Origin: Flavobacterium sp.
GTDB taxonomy: Bacteria > Bacteroidota > Bacteroidia > Flavobacteriales > Flavobacteriaceae
NCBI RefSeq assembly: GCF_027482425.1
Contig: NZ_JAIXWA010000072.1
Span: 62,001-126,000, forward strand
Reading direction: 5' to 3'
Length of the DNA stretch: 64,000 bases
How positions within the stretch are numbered: position 1 is the first letter of the stretch; every line of letters starts with the position of its first letter. Below the pieces are notes generated by a model that did no database searches, was not told the origin of the DNA, and was given only the letters and a program-made list of their open reading frames with translations. Shown here in pieces: positions 10,433 to 19,803 of the stretch. A program made the translations under genes and the position numbers.

Positions 10433-11916
10433 AACAAAGGCAATTGATCGGCAATAGTGCGATCGTTACTTAGACGCGGAAGTTTGTTTTGACCTCCCAA
10501 TTTCCCAATCGACTTCATATAGGCTTGAAAACCGTTGGGCGCTACTAGCGTGATAACCACCGTTCGCAAAACATTCCCAGCGATTAAATCGTCATAATAT
10601 ACATTTTGTTGGCGCATGGCATTGTCGATTTTTAACGCAAATTCGGTTAAATTGTCGGGAGCTTGTTCAAATTCTATCAACCATTCGTGATACGGCAATC
10701 CTTCTTGAGGTGTTATTTGCGGTGCTACGGTAAATTCATTGATACGAATCGAAGTGCCTTCCACCGCTTGACGCAGGGCCTCCTCTACTTCTTTCCCAAT
10801 AACGTGTTCCCCAAAAGCTGAAATGAAATGTTTCAAACGACCCGAGACGATAACGCGATAGGGTTGTAAACAGGTAAATTGAACCGTGTCGCCAATATTG
10901 TAAGCCCATAACCCTGCATTGGTGGAGAGTAAAAGCACATAATTTATACCCAATTCGACCTCACCAATGGTGTAGCGCTTAGGATTTGGGGTAAAAAATT
11001 CATCGGCCTTCACAAACTCATAAAAGATGCCTGAATTCAAAAGCAACAACATCCCTTTTTCGGTTTGCGAATCTTGGTAAGCAAAAAATCCTTCCGAAGC
11101 GGGAAAAAGTTCGATGGAGTCCACTTTTCTCCCCATTAATTGTTCAAATTTAGCCCGGTACGGTTCATAATTGACACCACCATAAATAAACAAATTAAAA
11201 TGGGGAAACAGGGTTCCGACAGGCTTTCCTGAGACTTGAACCAGTTTTTCAAAATACATTTGTACCCAACTCGGAATCCCCGAAATTACGGTCATGTTTT
11301 GCGTAATCGTTTCCTGAACAATCGCATCTACTTTGGTTTCCCAATCGTCAATACAGTTGGTTTCCCAGCTGGGCAAACGGTTACGTTGCAAATATTGGGG
11401 CACATAATGGGCAACAATCCCTGAAAGTCGGCCCAATTGAATGCCGTTTTTGGACTCCAATTCTGGACTTCCTTGCAGAAAAATCATTTTTCCATCGACA
11501 AAATCGGCTATACCCGTTTCGTGGATATAACTCAAAATAGCATTTCGAGCCGCTTGAATATGAAACGGCATAGATTCCTTGGTTAAAGGAATATATTTGG
11601 CACCCGAAGTTGTCCCAGAGGTTTTGGCAAAATAAAGGGGTTTCCCCTTCCAAAGGACGTGCTCCTCCCCTTGCACAACGCGATCAACATAAGGTTTTAA
11701 TTGTTCATAGTCGCGAATGGGAACGTACTTGACAAAATCGGCATGGGAGTGAATGGCGTCAAAATGGTGGTCTTTTCCAAAAGCCGTGTGTTGTGCTTGA
11801 GCAATCAATTGACGGAAAACGTTTTGCTGGGTTTCTATCGGATTTTGGGCCCATTTTTGGGTGTCGTGATGCACTTTGTAGGCCAAAAGTCGGGCGGCAA
11901 ATGATTTTAACGACAT
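10429..11916 (-). CDS. GH3 auxin-responsive promoter family protein (acyl-adenylate-forming)
   Basis: FAKTSGTTSGAKYIPLTKES, YNIGDTVQFTCLQPYRVIVSGRLKHFISAFGEHVIGKEVEEAL. Confidence 0.9.
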   Translation of the reverse strand: MSLKSFAARLLAYKVHHDTQKWAQNPIETQQNVFRQLIAQAQHTAFGKDHHFDAIHSHADFVKYVPIRDYEQLKPYVDRVVQGEEHVLWKGKPLYFAKTSGTTSGAKYIPLTKESMPFHIQAARNAILSYIHETGIADFVDGKMIFLQGSPELESKNGIQLGRLSGIVAHYVPQYLQRNRLPSWETNCIDDWETKVDAIVQETITQNMTVISGIPSWVQMYFEKLVQVSGKPVGTLFPHFNLFIYGGVNYEPYRAKFEQLMGRKVDSIELFPASEGFFAYQDSQTEKGMLLLLNSGIFYEFVKADEFFTPNPKRYTIGEVELGINYVLLLSTNAGLWAYNIGDTVQFTCLQPYRVIVSGRLKHFISAFGEHVIGKEVEEALRQAVEGTSIRINEFTVAPQITPQEGLPYHEWLIEFEQAPDNLTEFALKIDNAMRQQNVYYDDLIAGNVLRTVVITLVAPNGFQAYMKSIGKLGGQNKLPRLSNDRTIADQLPLL

Positions 11917-12440
11917 TATCTTTTTCCTTTTAGAAACGGTTTAGCCGGCGATTTTTGTTCTTCCTTTTCAATTTCACGGCGCAGCTCCATTTCCTTTTCA
12001 GAAGGCGTCAATTCCAAATCAGGAAGGGTATCAACGGCGATAGCTAAAATCGAATCTTTATTGACTTTGGCATATTCTAAATTCCCGTTCAGCACCTTCT
12101 GAATTGACTGTAAGTAGGCTTCGTTTTTTTTGATGGCAAATTCCAACGAGTCGGATTTCAAGGCCAATTCGGTAGCATTGCGCTTTAACTCGGTGGAGGG
12201 ATACCCTGGAATATACTCGCGAAGCGGGGTAAAAGCAATGATAAAAGTGGTGACAAAAATGATCAAAATAGCACCCACCCCAGCGACCACAAACACATTC
12301 ATCAACGTAAGCCGAAGTGAAAAAATCTCCTCAAACGTATCGTCATTTAATATCACGAGCCTGTTTTTGGTAAACAGGTGCTTTTTAAGCCGTTCTTTTT
12401 TTAATTTTTTGGCTGACATACGGAGCGTTTGATGCAACAA
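11916..12440 (-). CDS. Membrane protein resembling the N-terminal part of Flavobacterium M23 metallopeptidases; no M23 domain
   Basis: RLVILNDDTFEEIFSLRLTLMNVFVVAGVG...TPLREYIPGYPSTELKRNATELALKSDSLE; stops at 174 aa where the GH3 gene starts. Start may be internal (MSAKKLKKER). Confidence 0.65.
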   Translation of the reverse strand: MLHQTLRMSAKKLKKERLKKHLFTKNRLVILNDDTFEEIFSLRLTLMNVFVVAGVGAILIIFVTTFIIAFTPLREYIPGYPSTELKRNATELALKSDSLEFAIKKNEAYLQSIQKVLNGNLEYAKVNKDSILAIAVDTLPDLELTPSEKEMELRREIEKEEQKSPAKPFLKGKR

Positions 12441-12578
12441 ATATAACCAAATTCAGCGGTGAAATGGGGATACTTTAACGTGAAATCTTTGTTAGAAAAT
12501 ATTCATCGTTTTATTTTTTACGTACCTTTGTACCGTAAACAAATATGAATAACTGCGAAAGCATTAATTAAATACGTT

Positions 12579-12758
12579 ATGGGAAGATTAGGAATGCCCG
12601 AAATTATTGTCATCCTTGTGATTGTTTTGTTATTATTCGGAGGTCGTAAAATTCCGGAATTAATGAAAGGATTGGGCTCGGGAATAAATGAATTTAAGAA
12701 AGCATCAAAAGGAGAAGAGCAACCAGCAAATTCTAAAAAAGAAGAAGATAAAAAATAA
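12579..12758 (+). CDS. tatA: Sec-independent protein translocase TatA/TatE
   Basis: Read from nucleotides (not in ORF track): [59 protein letters not shown]; canonical [14 protein letters not shown] motif. Confidence 0.93.
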   Translation: MGRLGMPEIIVILVIVLLLFGGRKIPELMKGLGSGINEFKKASKGEEQPANSKKEEDKK

Positions 12759-12767
12759 TTATTAGTT

Positions 12768-12881
12768 ATGGGTAGATTAGGTATTCCTGAAATAATAATA
12801 TTATTTTTAATAGTCGCAATACCGGTAATTGTAATCCTGACGATACTTTTTCTGAGAAGAAATAAGAAAAATAAAATATAA
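12768..12881 (+). CDS. 37-aa TatA-like mini membrane protein
   Basis: Read from nucleotides (not in ORF track): MGRLGIPEIIILFLIVAIPVIVILTILFLRRNKKNKI*; starts 9 nt after the tatA stop, same MGRLGxPEI start, no amphipathic helix. Confidence 0.65.
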   Translation: MGRLGIPEIIILFLIVAIPVIVILTILFLRRNKKNKI

Positions 12882-12905
12882 AACCACTGTAGAGTGGTTT
12901 TTTTA
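12881..12905. terminator. Bidirectional intrinsic terminator between tatA pair and tex
   Basis: AAACCACT-GTAG-AGTGGTTTTTTT hairpin. Confidence 0.8.
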
Positions 12906-15035
12906 TAACACCATGGTCAGTTGAATACGTTTTCGAACCTCATCAACCTCCAAGACTTTTACCTGAACATGTTGGTGCATTTTGACGACTTCATTGACAT
13001 CGGAGACAAAGCCGTCTTTCAATTGGGAAATATGCACTAAACCACTCTCTTTAATACCAATATCGACAAAACAACCAAAGGCAGTAATGTTGTTTACAAT
13101 TCCGGGTAAAATCATTCCAGAACGCAAATCGTGTAGCGTTTTAACATGGGGATCAAATTCAAAAACCTTTGCGGCTTTTCGCGGATCCAATCCGGGTTTT
13201 TCTAATTCTTTTAAAATATCTTTAACCCCAAGAATTCCAACAGTATCGTTGACGTAATTCTCAGGCTTAATCTGGGCAATTTTGGTTTTGTTTGCAATCA
13301 ACTCGCCTACTTGAATCCCTAAATCTTTAGCCATTTTCTCGACCACTTTATACGATTCGGGATGCACCGCCGAATTATCCAAGGGATTTTTCCCGTCTTT
13401 GATGCGAATAAAGGCTGCGGCTTGTTGAAACGCTTTGTCGCCCAAACGAGGGACTTTTTTTAATTGATTACGATCTTGAAAGGGTCCGTTTTCGGAGCGG
13501 AATTTGACAATATTTTCGGCCATTTTTTCACCGATACCGCTCACATAACTCAGCAACGATTTGCTCGCCGTATTAATATTGATTCCTACCGCATTAACAC
13601 ATCGCATGACGGTGTTGTCGAGTTCTTCCTTTAACTTCATTTGATCTACATCGTGTTGGTATTGCCCCACGCCAATGGACTTAGGGTCGATCTTAACCAA
13701 CTCGGCCAAGGGATCGCACAAACGGCGCCCGATGGAAACCGAACCCCGCACGGTGACGTCGTAATTTGGAAACTCTTCGCGGGCTATTTTACTCGCTGAA
13801 TACACCGATGCCCCCGCTTCGGAAACCACAAAAACCTGAACAGACTTATCGAAGGCAATTTTCTTGATAAAAAACTCCGTTTCCCGACTCGCCGTTCCGT
13901 TACCGATGGAAATCGCTTCAATGTTGTACGCATTGACCATGGATTTTATTTTTTTCATGGCCATGGCGGTTTCATGTTGGGGCGCATGCGGATAAATCGT
14001 TTCGTTGTATAACAAGTCGCCTTTTTCATCCAAACAAACGACTTTACAACCCGTTCGGAAACCTGGATCGATCGCCAAAACGCGTTTTTCTCCCAAGGGA
14101 GAAGCGAGTAACAACTGCCGTAAATTTTCGGAGAAAACGGCAATCGCTTTAGCATCGGCTTTTTGCTTGGCTTCTTGTAAAGTTTCGTTGGAAATGGCGG
14201 GTTCCAACAAGCGCTTGTAACTGTCTTTTATGGCTAATTTTAAGTGGGGTGTCGTATCGTTATTACGTTTGATAATGGCTTCTTCTACCATGGCGATAGC
14301 TTCGTCTTTGTCGAGGGTGACTGAAAACTTGATACACCCTTCGGCTTCAGCACGCAACATGGCCAATAACCGATGGGAAGGTGCTTTTAATAAGGGTTCA
14401 GACCAATCAAAATACTGGGCAAACTTTTGGGCGTTCTCGTCGGTATCTTTTCCTTTAACGACTTTTGTTGTAATTACCGATTGTCGTTGAAATTGACGCC
14501 GAAGTTGTTTTCGAACAAACAGGTTTTCGTTGATCCATTCGGCGATAATATCGCGCGCGCCTTGTAGAGCATCGTCTTCGTTGACCACATTTTTATTCAA
14601 ATATTTGGAAGCCAAATAGTCAATGTCGTCGGAGTTTTGCGCCATGATTATTTTGGCCAAGGGCTCCAAACCGTTTTCTCGTGCGATATCTGCTTTGGTT
14701 TTCTTCTTCTTTTTATACGGCAAATACAAATCTTCGATTTCACTTGCGTCAAAACTCTTTTCAATTTTTGCTTGAAGTTCGGGATGCAATTGCCCTTGTT
14801 CGGCTATACTGGCCAAAATACTTTCCTTGCGTTTGAGAAGTTCGTCAAACTGCTTTTTGAATTTGGCAATTTTTTCAAGCACGACCTCATCGAGGTTGCC
14901 TGTTTTGTCTTTTCGATAGCGGGCAATAAAAGGAATTGTACAATCTTCTGAGAGCAATTGGAGTGCTGCTTCAATGTTTTTGGCCGCGACTTCAGGAAGT
15001 TGTAATTGACTTTGAATAAAAGAAATACTGTTCAT
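12903..15035 (-). CDS. tex: Tex-like RNA-binding transcriptional accessory protein (S1 domain)
   Basis: VLAIDPGFRTGCKVVCLD, RDIIAEWINEN, C-terminal S1 GMILPGIVNNITAFGCFVDIGIKESGLVHISQL; start MNSISFIQSQL inside the longer ORF. Confidence 0.95.
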   Translation of the reverse strand: MNSISFIQSQLQLPEVAAKNIEAALQLLSEDCTIPFIARYRKDKTGNLDEVVLEKIAKFKKQFDELLKRKESILASIAEQGQLHPELQAKIEKSFDASEIEDLYLPYKKKKKTKADIARENGLEPLAKIIMAQNSDDIDYLASKYLNKNVVNEDDALQGARDIIAEWINENLFVRKQLRRQFQRQSVITTKVVKGKDTDENAQKFAQYFDWSEPLLKAPSHRLLAMLRAEAEGCIKFSVTLDKDEAIAMVEEAIIKRNNDTTPHLKLAIKDSYKRLLEPAISNETLQEAKQKADAKAIAVFSENLRQLLLASPLGEKRVLAIDPGFRTGCKVVCLDEKGDLLYNETIYPHAPQHETAMAMKKIKSMVNAYNIEAISIGNGTASRETEFFIKKIAFDKSVQVFVVSEAGASVYSASKIAREEFPNYDVTVRGSVSIGRRLCDPLAELVKIDPKSIGVGQYQHDVDQMKLKEELDNTVMRCVNAVGININTASKSLLSYVSGIGEKMAENIVKFRSENGPFQDRNQLKKVPRLGDKAFQQAAAFIRIKDGKNPLDNSAVHPESYKVVEKMAKDLGIQVGELIANKTKIAQIKPENYVNDTVGILGVKDILKELEKPGLDPRKAAKVFEFDPHVKTLHDLRSGMILPGIVNNITAFGCFVDIGIKESGLVHISQLKDGFVSDVNEVVKMHQHVQVKVLEVDEVRKRIQLTMVL

Positions 15036-15163
15036 ATGAATACGAATAAACGCCTTTCTGCATTTGAAAAAAAATACAAATTGATTGGCTAAATGTACAT
15101 AAAAAAGCGAGGTATAAAAACGAAAATCCAAAGGATAAAAAGAAGCTTTATCTTAGGTAGACT

Positions 15164-15314
15164 GCGTTAGGGGGTGAGGGATTGTTGGAGCTCTCCCAAA
15201 GGTAGGGTTACTGTAGAAAAACAAAAATAGCTATTGGGAAGCGACTCCCGAACACCCGGCCCCGAAGTTGGAAGCATGATAACGTAAGGCAACTTTCATT
15301 GCGGGGAAACGCCC
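15164..15314. other. Structured intergenic element: three-stem fold, possible ncRNA or dispersed flavobacterial repeat
   Basis: Closing stem GCGTT(15164-15168)/AACGC(15308-15312); hairpin 1 GGGTG-A-GGGA(15172-15181)/TCCC-GAA-CACCC(15246-15257) plus TCCCAA/TTGGGA; hairpin 2 CCCCGAAGTTG(15260-15270)/CAACTT(15290-15295)...CGGGG(15302-15306). Confidence 0.55.
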
Positions 15315-15320
15315 AAAAAA

Positions 15321-15647
15321 TTATACTGGAGAAGACGTTTGATAGATATGTAATCCCAATTGAATGTAAAAATATCCGACGGGAATATTAGTGAGTAAAA
15401 GTACTATTGCGCCGGCTACAGCTTGACGGAATTCGGGTTCGGTAAACATAAGTTGTAACAATCGAATACCAAAATAACTGTTTAAAAACAGCATACTAAT
15501 GATGTAAAATAAACTTAGATAAATCACCTCACCGCAGGGGTTATAATAATACCAAACCATCAAACCGGTTCCCAAAAAAAAAGTGAGTATTACCACAAAT
15601 CGGGTAGCTCGAATAATGTCGGGAGTGGTTTTTAGCGAATTGAACAT
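15321..15647 (-). CDS. Small hypothetical membrane protein
   Basis: 108 aa with three hydrophobic segments; adjacent to rpiB. Confidence 0.6.
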   Translation of the reverse strand: MFNSLKTTPDIIRATRFVVILTFFLGTGLMVWYYYNPCGEVIYLSLFYIISMLFLNSYFGIRLLQLMFTEPEFRQAVAGAIVLLLTNIPVGYFYIQLGLHIYQTSSPV

Positions 15648-15650
15648 GGT

Positions 15651-16082
15651 TTAAGAACAGGCTATTTTTTGAACGCGGTTTTGATGTCGACCGCCTTCAA
15701 ATGGGGTTTCGAGAAACGTAGCCACCATTTCGATCGCTTGAGGAATAGCGGTGAATCGAGCGGGAATACTAATGATATTCGCATCGTTATGTTGACGCGC
15801 TAAAGCAGCAATTTCTTTGGTCCAACAAAGGGCTGAGCGAATCGCTTGGTGTTTGTTGACCGTCATATTGATTCCGTTACCTGAACCACAAATGACGATG
15901 CCTAAATCAGCACGCCCTTCAGCGACATCTAAGGCTACAGGATGGCCAAAATCGGGATAATCTACACTCGAATCGGTATCGGTTCCGTGATTGATAACTT
16001 CATAGCCTTGAGCCTGTAACCAACTTACAATAGCTTTTTTGTAATCGGGTCCGGCGTGATCGTTTCCTATTGAAATGCGCAT
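15651..16082 (-). CDS. rpiB: Ribose 5-phosphate isomerase B
   Basis: MRISIGNDHAGPDYKKAI, DTDSSVDYPDFGHPVA, GIVICGSGNGINMTVNK, HNDANIISIPAR; start is internal to the listed ORF. Confidence 0.94.
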   Translation of the reverse strand: MRISIGNDHAGPDYKKAIVSWLQAQGYEVINHGTDTDSSVDYPDFGHPVALDVAEGRADLGIVICGSGNGINMTVNKHQAIRSALCWTKEIAALARQHNDANIISIPARFTAIPQAIEMVATFLETPFEGGRHQNRVQKIACS

Positions 16083-16175
16083 TGGGTAAGGATTGAATTT
16101 TGGTCTTATAAATCGTTGAACAAAGTTAGGGAATAAATGCGCGCTACGGGCTATATTTGTTAAAAAATTTACGAC

Positions 16176-16700
16176 ATGGAATTCGAAGCATTTTTGGAAA
16201 CGTTTAAGGATCACGCGATTGGCTACGGACCACACTTTCAAATTCCAAATGAAGTTTATTTTAAGATGCTCAAAAAATGCAAAGACAAACGCGTGATTTG
16301 TACAATTAATCATACTGTGACGCTTCATTCGGCCCTGCTACAAAAATCGGGCTTATATTTTATATTACTCAACCAGCCTTTGGTGAAAAAGCAAAATTGG
16401 AATATAGGAGATTAATTAATGATCCATTTAGCGCCCGATGAATCAACTTATGGTATGCCTATTTCGGAAGAATTTCAGGAAGTTTTAGCGAGCGATCCTG
16501 AGGGGAGTGATTGGTTTCATCAATTGACGCCAGGAAAACAACGATCGCTACTTCATGTGATTAATAAAATTAAAAGTTCACAGCTTAAAATTCAGCGAAG
16601 TTTTGTGATTTTGGAGCATCTTAAACGGCAGCAAGGGAAGTTGGATTATCAAATTCTAAATCAGGACATTAAAGCGTTTAATGAAAAAATGAGTTTATAA
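16176..16700 (+). pseudogene. YdeI/OmpD-associated family (DUF1905) gene split by an in-frame TAA
   Basis: ORFs 16176-16415 and 16419-16700 are in the same frame, separated by TAA-TTA; together they read ...NWNIGD*LMIHLAPDESTYGMPISEEFQEVLASDPEGSDWFHQLTPGKQRSLLHVINKIKSSQLK..., one continuous YdeI-like protein. Confidence 0.7.
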
Positions 16701-17220
16701 TAAATAATTGATAATCAATATTTTAAAAGATTTTTTTTGAACGATGTTAATATCATTTTACAATAGCCTGATTTTCAGTTAACTTTAAATTAACATTTAT
16801 TGTTGATAATTTTGAAAAGAAAATCAGAAGTTTTTTTAAAGGGAAACCTAATTTTTATAAGCAAAAATTTCTAGGAGAAATCCAATGAAAGTTTTGCTTT
16901 TTTTTTGGAAAATTATTGACATCAAAAAATAGGTTTTCAACAGTTTTTGGTATAAAAAGTTATGCGAAAAAAAGAAGTAAATTTAATTATTGACAGTTGT
17001 TAATAAAATCTGTAATTTTCTTTATTTTAAAAGGATTAGGTTTTTAAAAAGCTGTTTATAAAACGGTATAATTTTCTATAAGTTTTTGAAAAAATAAAAA
17101 GCGAAAAAGTTTTACCCTTTATCAACACCCTATTATAACCATCATAATTTTTAAGAAATTTTAAAAATGAATTTGTTGTTTTTAAAAAGTGTTGAAAACT
17201 TCAATCTTTTGAAAATAATT
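16701..17220. other. Candidate chromosomal replication origin (oriC)
   Basis: ~520 bp AT-rich, ORF-free DNA. DnaA-box-like 9-mers: TGTTGATAA 16801-16809, TTTTCAACA 16934-16942, TGTTAATAA 16998-17006, TGTTTATAA 17053-17061, TTATCAACA 17119-17127, TGTTGAAAA 17190-17198. Flanking genes mostly diverge. Confidence 0.6.
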
Positions 17221-17454
17221 TTAAACGATATGAAGCGGGTTGTTGAGATCGTTAATTAATTGTTGGGTTCGTTCTTGATCGTTGGGATGTACTTTGAGTC
17301 GTATGCCGCCTAAGGCAATACTAGCAAAAGGATCTACGGAAACAATCGTTTCGTTTTCGAAAAAATGAGGAATGTTTTCTCGATCCAAGAGGGTTTTTAA
17401 AATATAGGTTTCTTGAGGTAAATGAAAGATGGCAACGGTAATAAAATCTTTCAT
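17221..17454 (-). CDS. DUF2007-type putative signal-transducing protein
   Basis: FITVAIFHLPQETYILKTLLDRENIPHFFENETIVSVDPFASIALGGIRLKVHPNDQERTQQLI. Confidence 0.75.
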   Translation of the reverse strand: MKDFITVAIFHLPQETYILKTLLDRENIPHFFENETIVSVDPFASIALGGIRLKVHPNDQERTQQLINDLNNPLHIV

Positions 17455-17586
17455 AAGCGAATGATTTTGCGTACTCAAAGGTAGTTTTTTTCAACTGTAA
17501 TATGTTATTTTCCTATTAAATGTTGGCTTTTTTCCTAGCAACTGAATTGGATTTCGTAATTTTCAACCGTAAAAGAAAAATGAAGT

Positions 17587-19767
17587 ATGCCAAGAAACCG
17601 AAAAAATCTTGGGAAAAAGAATAAAACCTTTTCCGAGAAAATCTTTAAAATCCTATCTAAAAGTCCGAATAAACCGTTTAACTACAAACAGATTGCCGCT
17701 ATTTTAGAGCTAGATGATACCAAAAGCCGTAATGAAATCATCAAGGACTTGAAAATTCTTGCTTCGCAAAAAGTTATCACTGAAATTGAGCCTGGAAAAT
17801 ATCTCATTCCTTCCGACCATCAGGAATATTACGAAGGAACTATCGATATGACTACGCGAAAAACAGCGTATTTTATTTGTGATGAATTAGAAGACGATGT
17901 TTTTATTCCGTTTATCAATTTAAATCACGCTTTGCATGGAGATCGAGTAAAAGTGTATGTGTACAACAAACGTGCTTCACGAAAACCGGAAGCAGAAGTA
18001 GTAGAGATTCTTGAGCGTGCAAAATTGGAGTTTGTGGGTGTCGTCGATGTACAAAAGAATTTTGGTTTTGTAACGACGGCCAATCCAAAAATGTATACCG
18101 ATATTTTTATTCCAAAAAATAAATTAAATGAAGCGCAACATGGTGATGTGGTGTTGGTTCGCTTGGAAGATTGGCCTCAAAAAGCCGATTCTCCTTTTGG
18201 TTCGGTGATTAAAGTTTTAGGTAAACCTGGAGAACACGATACAGAAATTCATGCCATTTTAGCCGAATACGGGCTACCTTACGATTTTCCGATTGAAGTA
18301 GAAGCTTTTGCTAATAAAATTGATACTTCGATTACAGCTGATGAAATAGCAAAACGCAGGGATATGCGCGGTATACTTACCTTTACTATTGACCCACGCG
18401 ATGCGAAAGACTTTGATGATGCATTGTCGTTTCAGGTTTTAGACAATGGAAATTACGAAATTGGTGTTCATATCGCCGATGTTTCGCACTATGTAAAAGA
18501 AGGAACAATTTTAGATGAAGAAGCCTATAAACGAGCGACTTCAGTCTACTTGGTCGATCGTGTGGTTCCGATGTTGCCCGAAGTTTTATCCAACTTTGCC
18601 TGTTCGTTGCGTCCTCATGAAGAAAAATTTACGTTTTCAGCCGTTTTTGAATTGAATAACAAAGCCGAATTGGTCCATCAATGGTTTGGTCGAACGGTGA
18701 TTTATTCTGATCAGCGATTTGCCTACGAAGAAGCCCAACATATTATTGAAACAAAATCAGATATAATTCCAGCGAAAACATCGTTAACTGGAAAAGATTA
18801 TCAAGTGCCATCTCCCATTGTTGATGCGGTTTTAACTATGCATGAATTGGCTAAAATTTTACGTCAAAAACGGATGGCAGCTGGAGCGATTTCATTTGAT
18901 AAAGTAGAAGTAAAGTTTAATTTGGATGAAAATGACGAACCGACAGGCGTGTATTTTAAAGTTTCCAAAGAAGCCAATTTCTTGATTGAAGAATTCATGT
19001 TACTGGCCAATCGAAAAGTGGCTGAATTTATTGGCAAACAAAAGAAAACTTTTATTTATCGGATTCACGATGAACCCAATGAAGATAAATTAATTGGACT
19101 TCAATCGGTGATTTCAAAGTTTGGGTATTCGATTAATTTCAAAAGCAAACAAACGATTTCCAAGTCGTTGAATGATTTATTGGCCGAAGTCAACGGTAGA
19201 AAAGAACAAAATTTAGTCGATACTTTGGCCATTCGTGCGATGAGCAAGGCTCGTTATTCTACAGAAAATATTGGTCATTACGGACTTGCGTTTGAAAATT
19301 ACAGTCATTTTACTTCACCTATTCGACGCTATCCTGATGTGATGGCGCATCGTTTATTGCAACATTATTTAGACGGTGGAAAAAGTGCCGATGAAGAAGC
19401 TTTTGAAGAAAAATGTGAACATTCCACCGATATGGAAATTTTAGCTGCCAATGCAGAACGCGATTCGGTGAAATATATGCAGGTTAAATACATGAAAGAC
19501 CATATGGATCAAGAGTTTTTGGGTGTTATTTCAGGGGTAACTGAATGGGGAATTTACGTTGAAATTATTGAAAACAAATGTGAAGGAATGGTTCGAATTC
19601 GCGATATCAAAGAGGATTATTATGTATTTGATGAGAAACAATATGCATACATCGGCGAGCAATACAAAGGCATGTTGCAGTTAGGCGATGAAGTTTTTGT
19701 GAAAGTGAAAAACGCCGATTTGGTAAAAAAACAATTGGATTTTACGTATTTGCGAAAAAAGGAATAA
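17587..19767 (+). CDS. rnr: Ribonuclease R
   Basis: RNB motif FTIDPRDAKDFDDALSFQ, HIADVSHYV, FTSPIRRYPDVMAHRLLQ, C-terminal S1 domain. Confidence 0.96.
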   Translation: MPRNRKNLGKKNKTFSEKIFKILSKSPNKPFNYKQIAAILELDDTKSRNEIIKDLKILASQKVITEIEPGKYLIPSDHQEYYEGTIDMTTRKTAYFICDELEDDVFIPFINLNHALHGDRVKVYVYNKRASRKPEAEVVEILERAKLEFVGVVDVQKNFGFVTTANPKMYTDIFIPKNKLNEAQHGDVVLVRLEDWPQKADSPFGSVIKVLGKPGEHDTEIHAILAEYGLPYDFPIEVEAFANKIDTSITADEIAKRRDMRGILTFTIDPRDAKDFDDALSFQVLDNGNYEIGVHIADVSHYVKEGTILDEEAYKRATSVYLVDRVVPMLPEVLSNFACSLRPHEEKFTFSAVFELNNKAELVHQWFGRTVIYSDQRFAYEEAQHIIETKSDIIPAKTSLTGKDYQVPSPIVDAVLTMHELAKILRQKRMAAGAISFDKVEVKFNLDENDEPTGVYFKVSKEANFLIEEFMLLANRKVAEFIGKQKKTFIYRIHDEPNEDKLIGLQSVISKFGYSINFKSKQTISKSLNDLLAEVNGRKEQNLVDTLAIRAMSKARYSTENIGHYGLAFENYSHFTSPIRRYPDVMAHRLLQHYLDGGKSADEEAFEEKCEHSTDMEILAANAERDSVKYMQVKYMKDHMDQEFLGVISGVTEWGIYVEIIENKCEGMVRIRDIKEDYYVFDEKQYAYIGEQYKGMLQLGDEVFVKVKNADLVKKQLDFTYLRKKE

Positions 19768-19803
19768 TTCTTGCGAAGATTGGTTTTTAAATAAATGTTT
19801 ACT

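Noticed and set aside
14637-14951. 104-aa plus-strand ORF
   Set aside because: Antisense to tex; no independent support.
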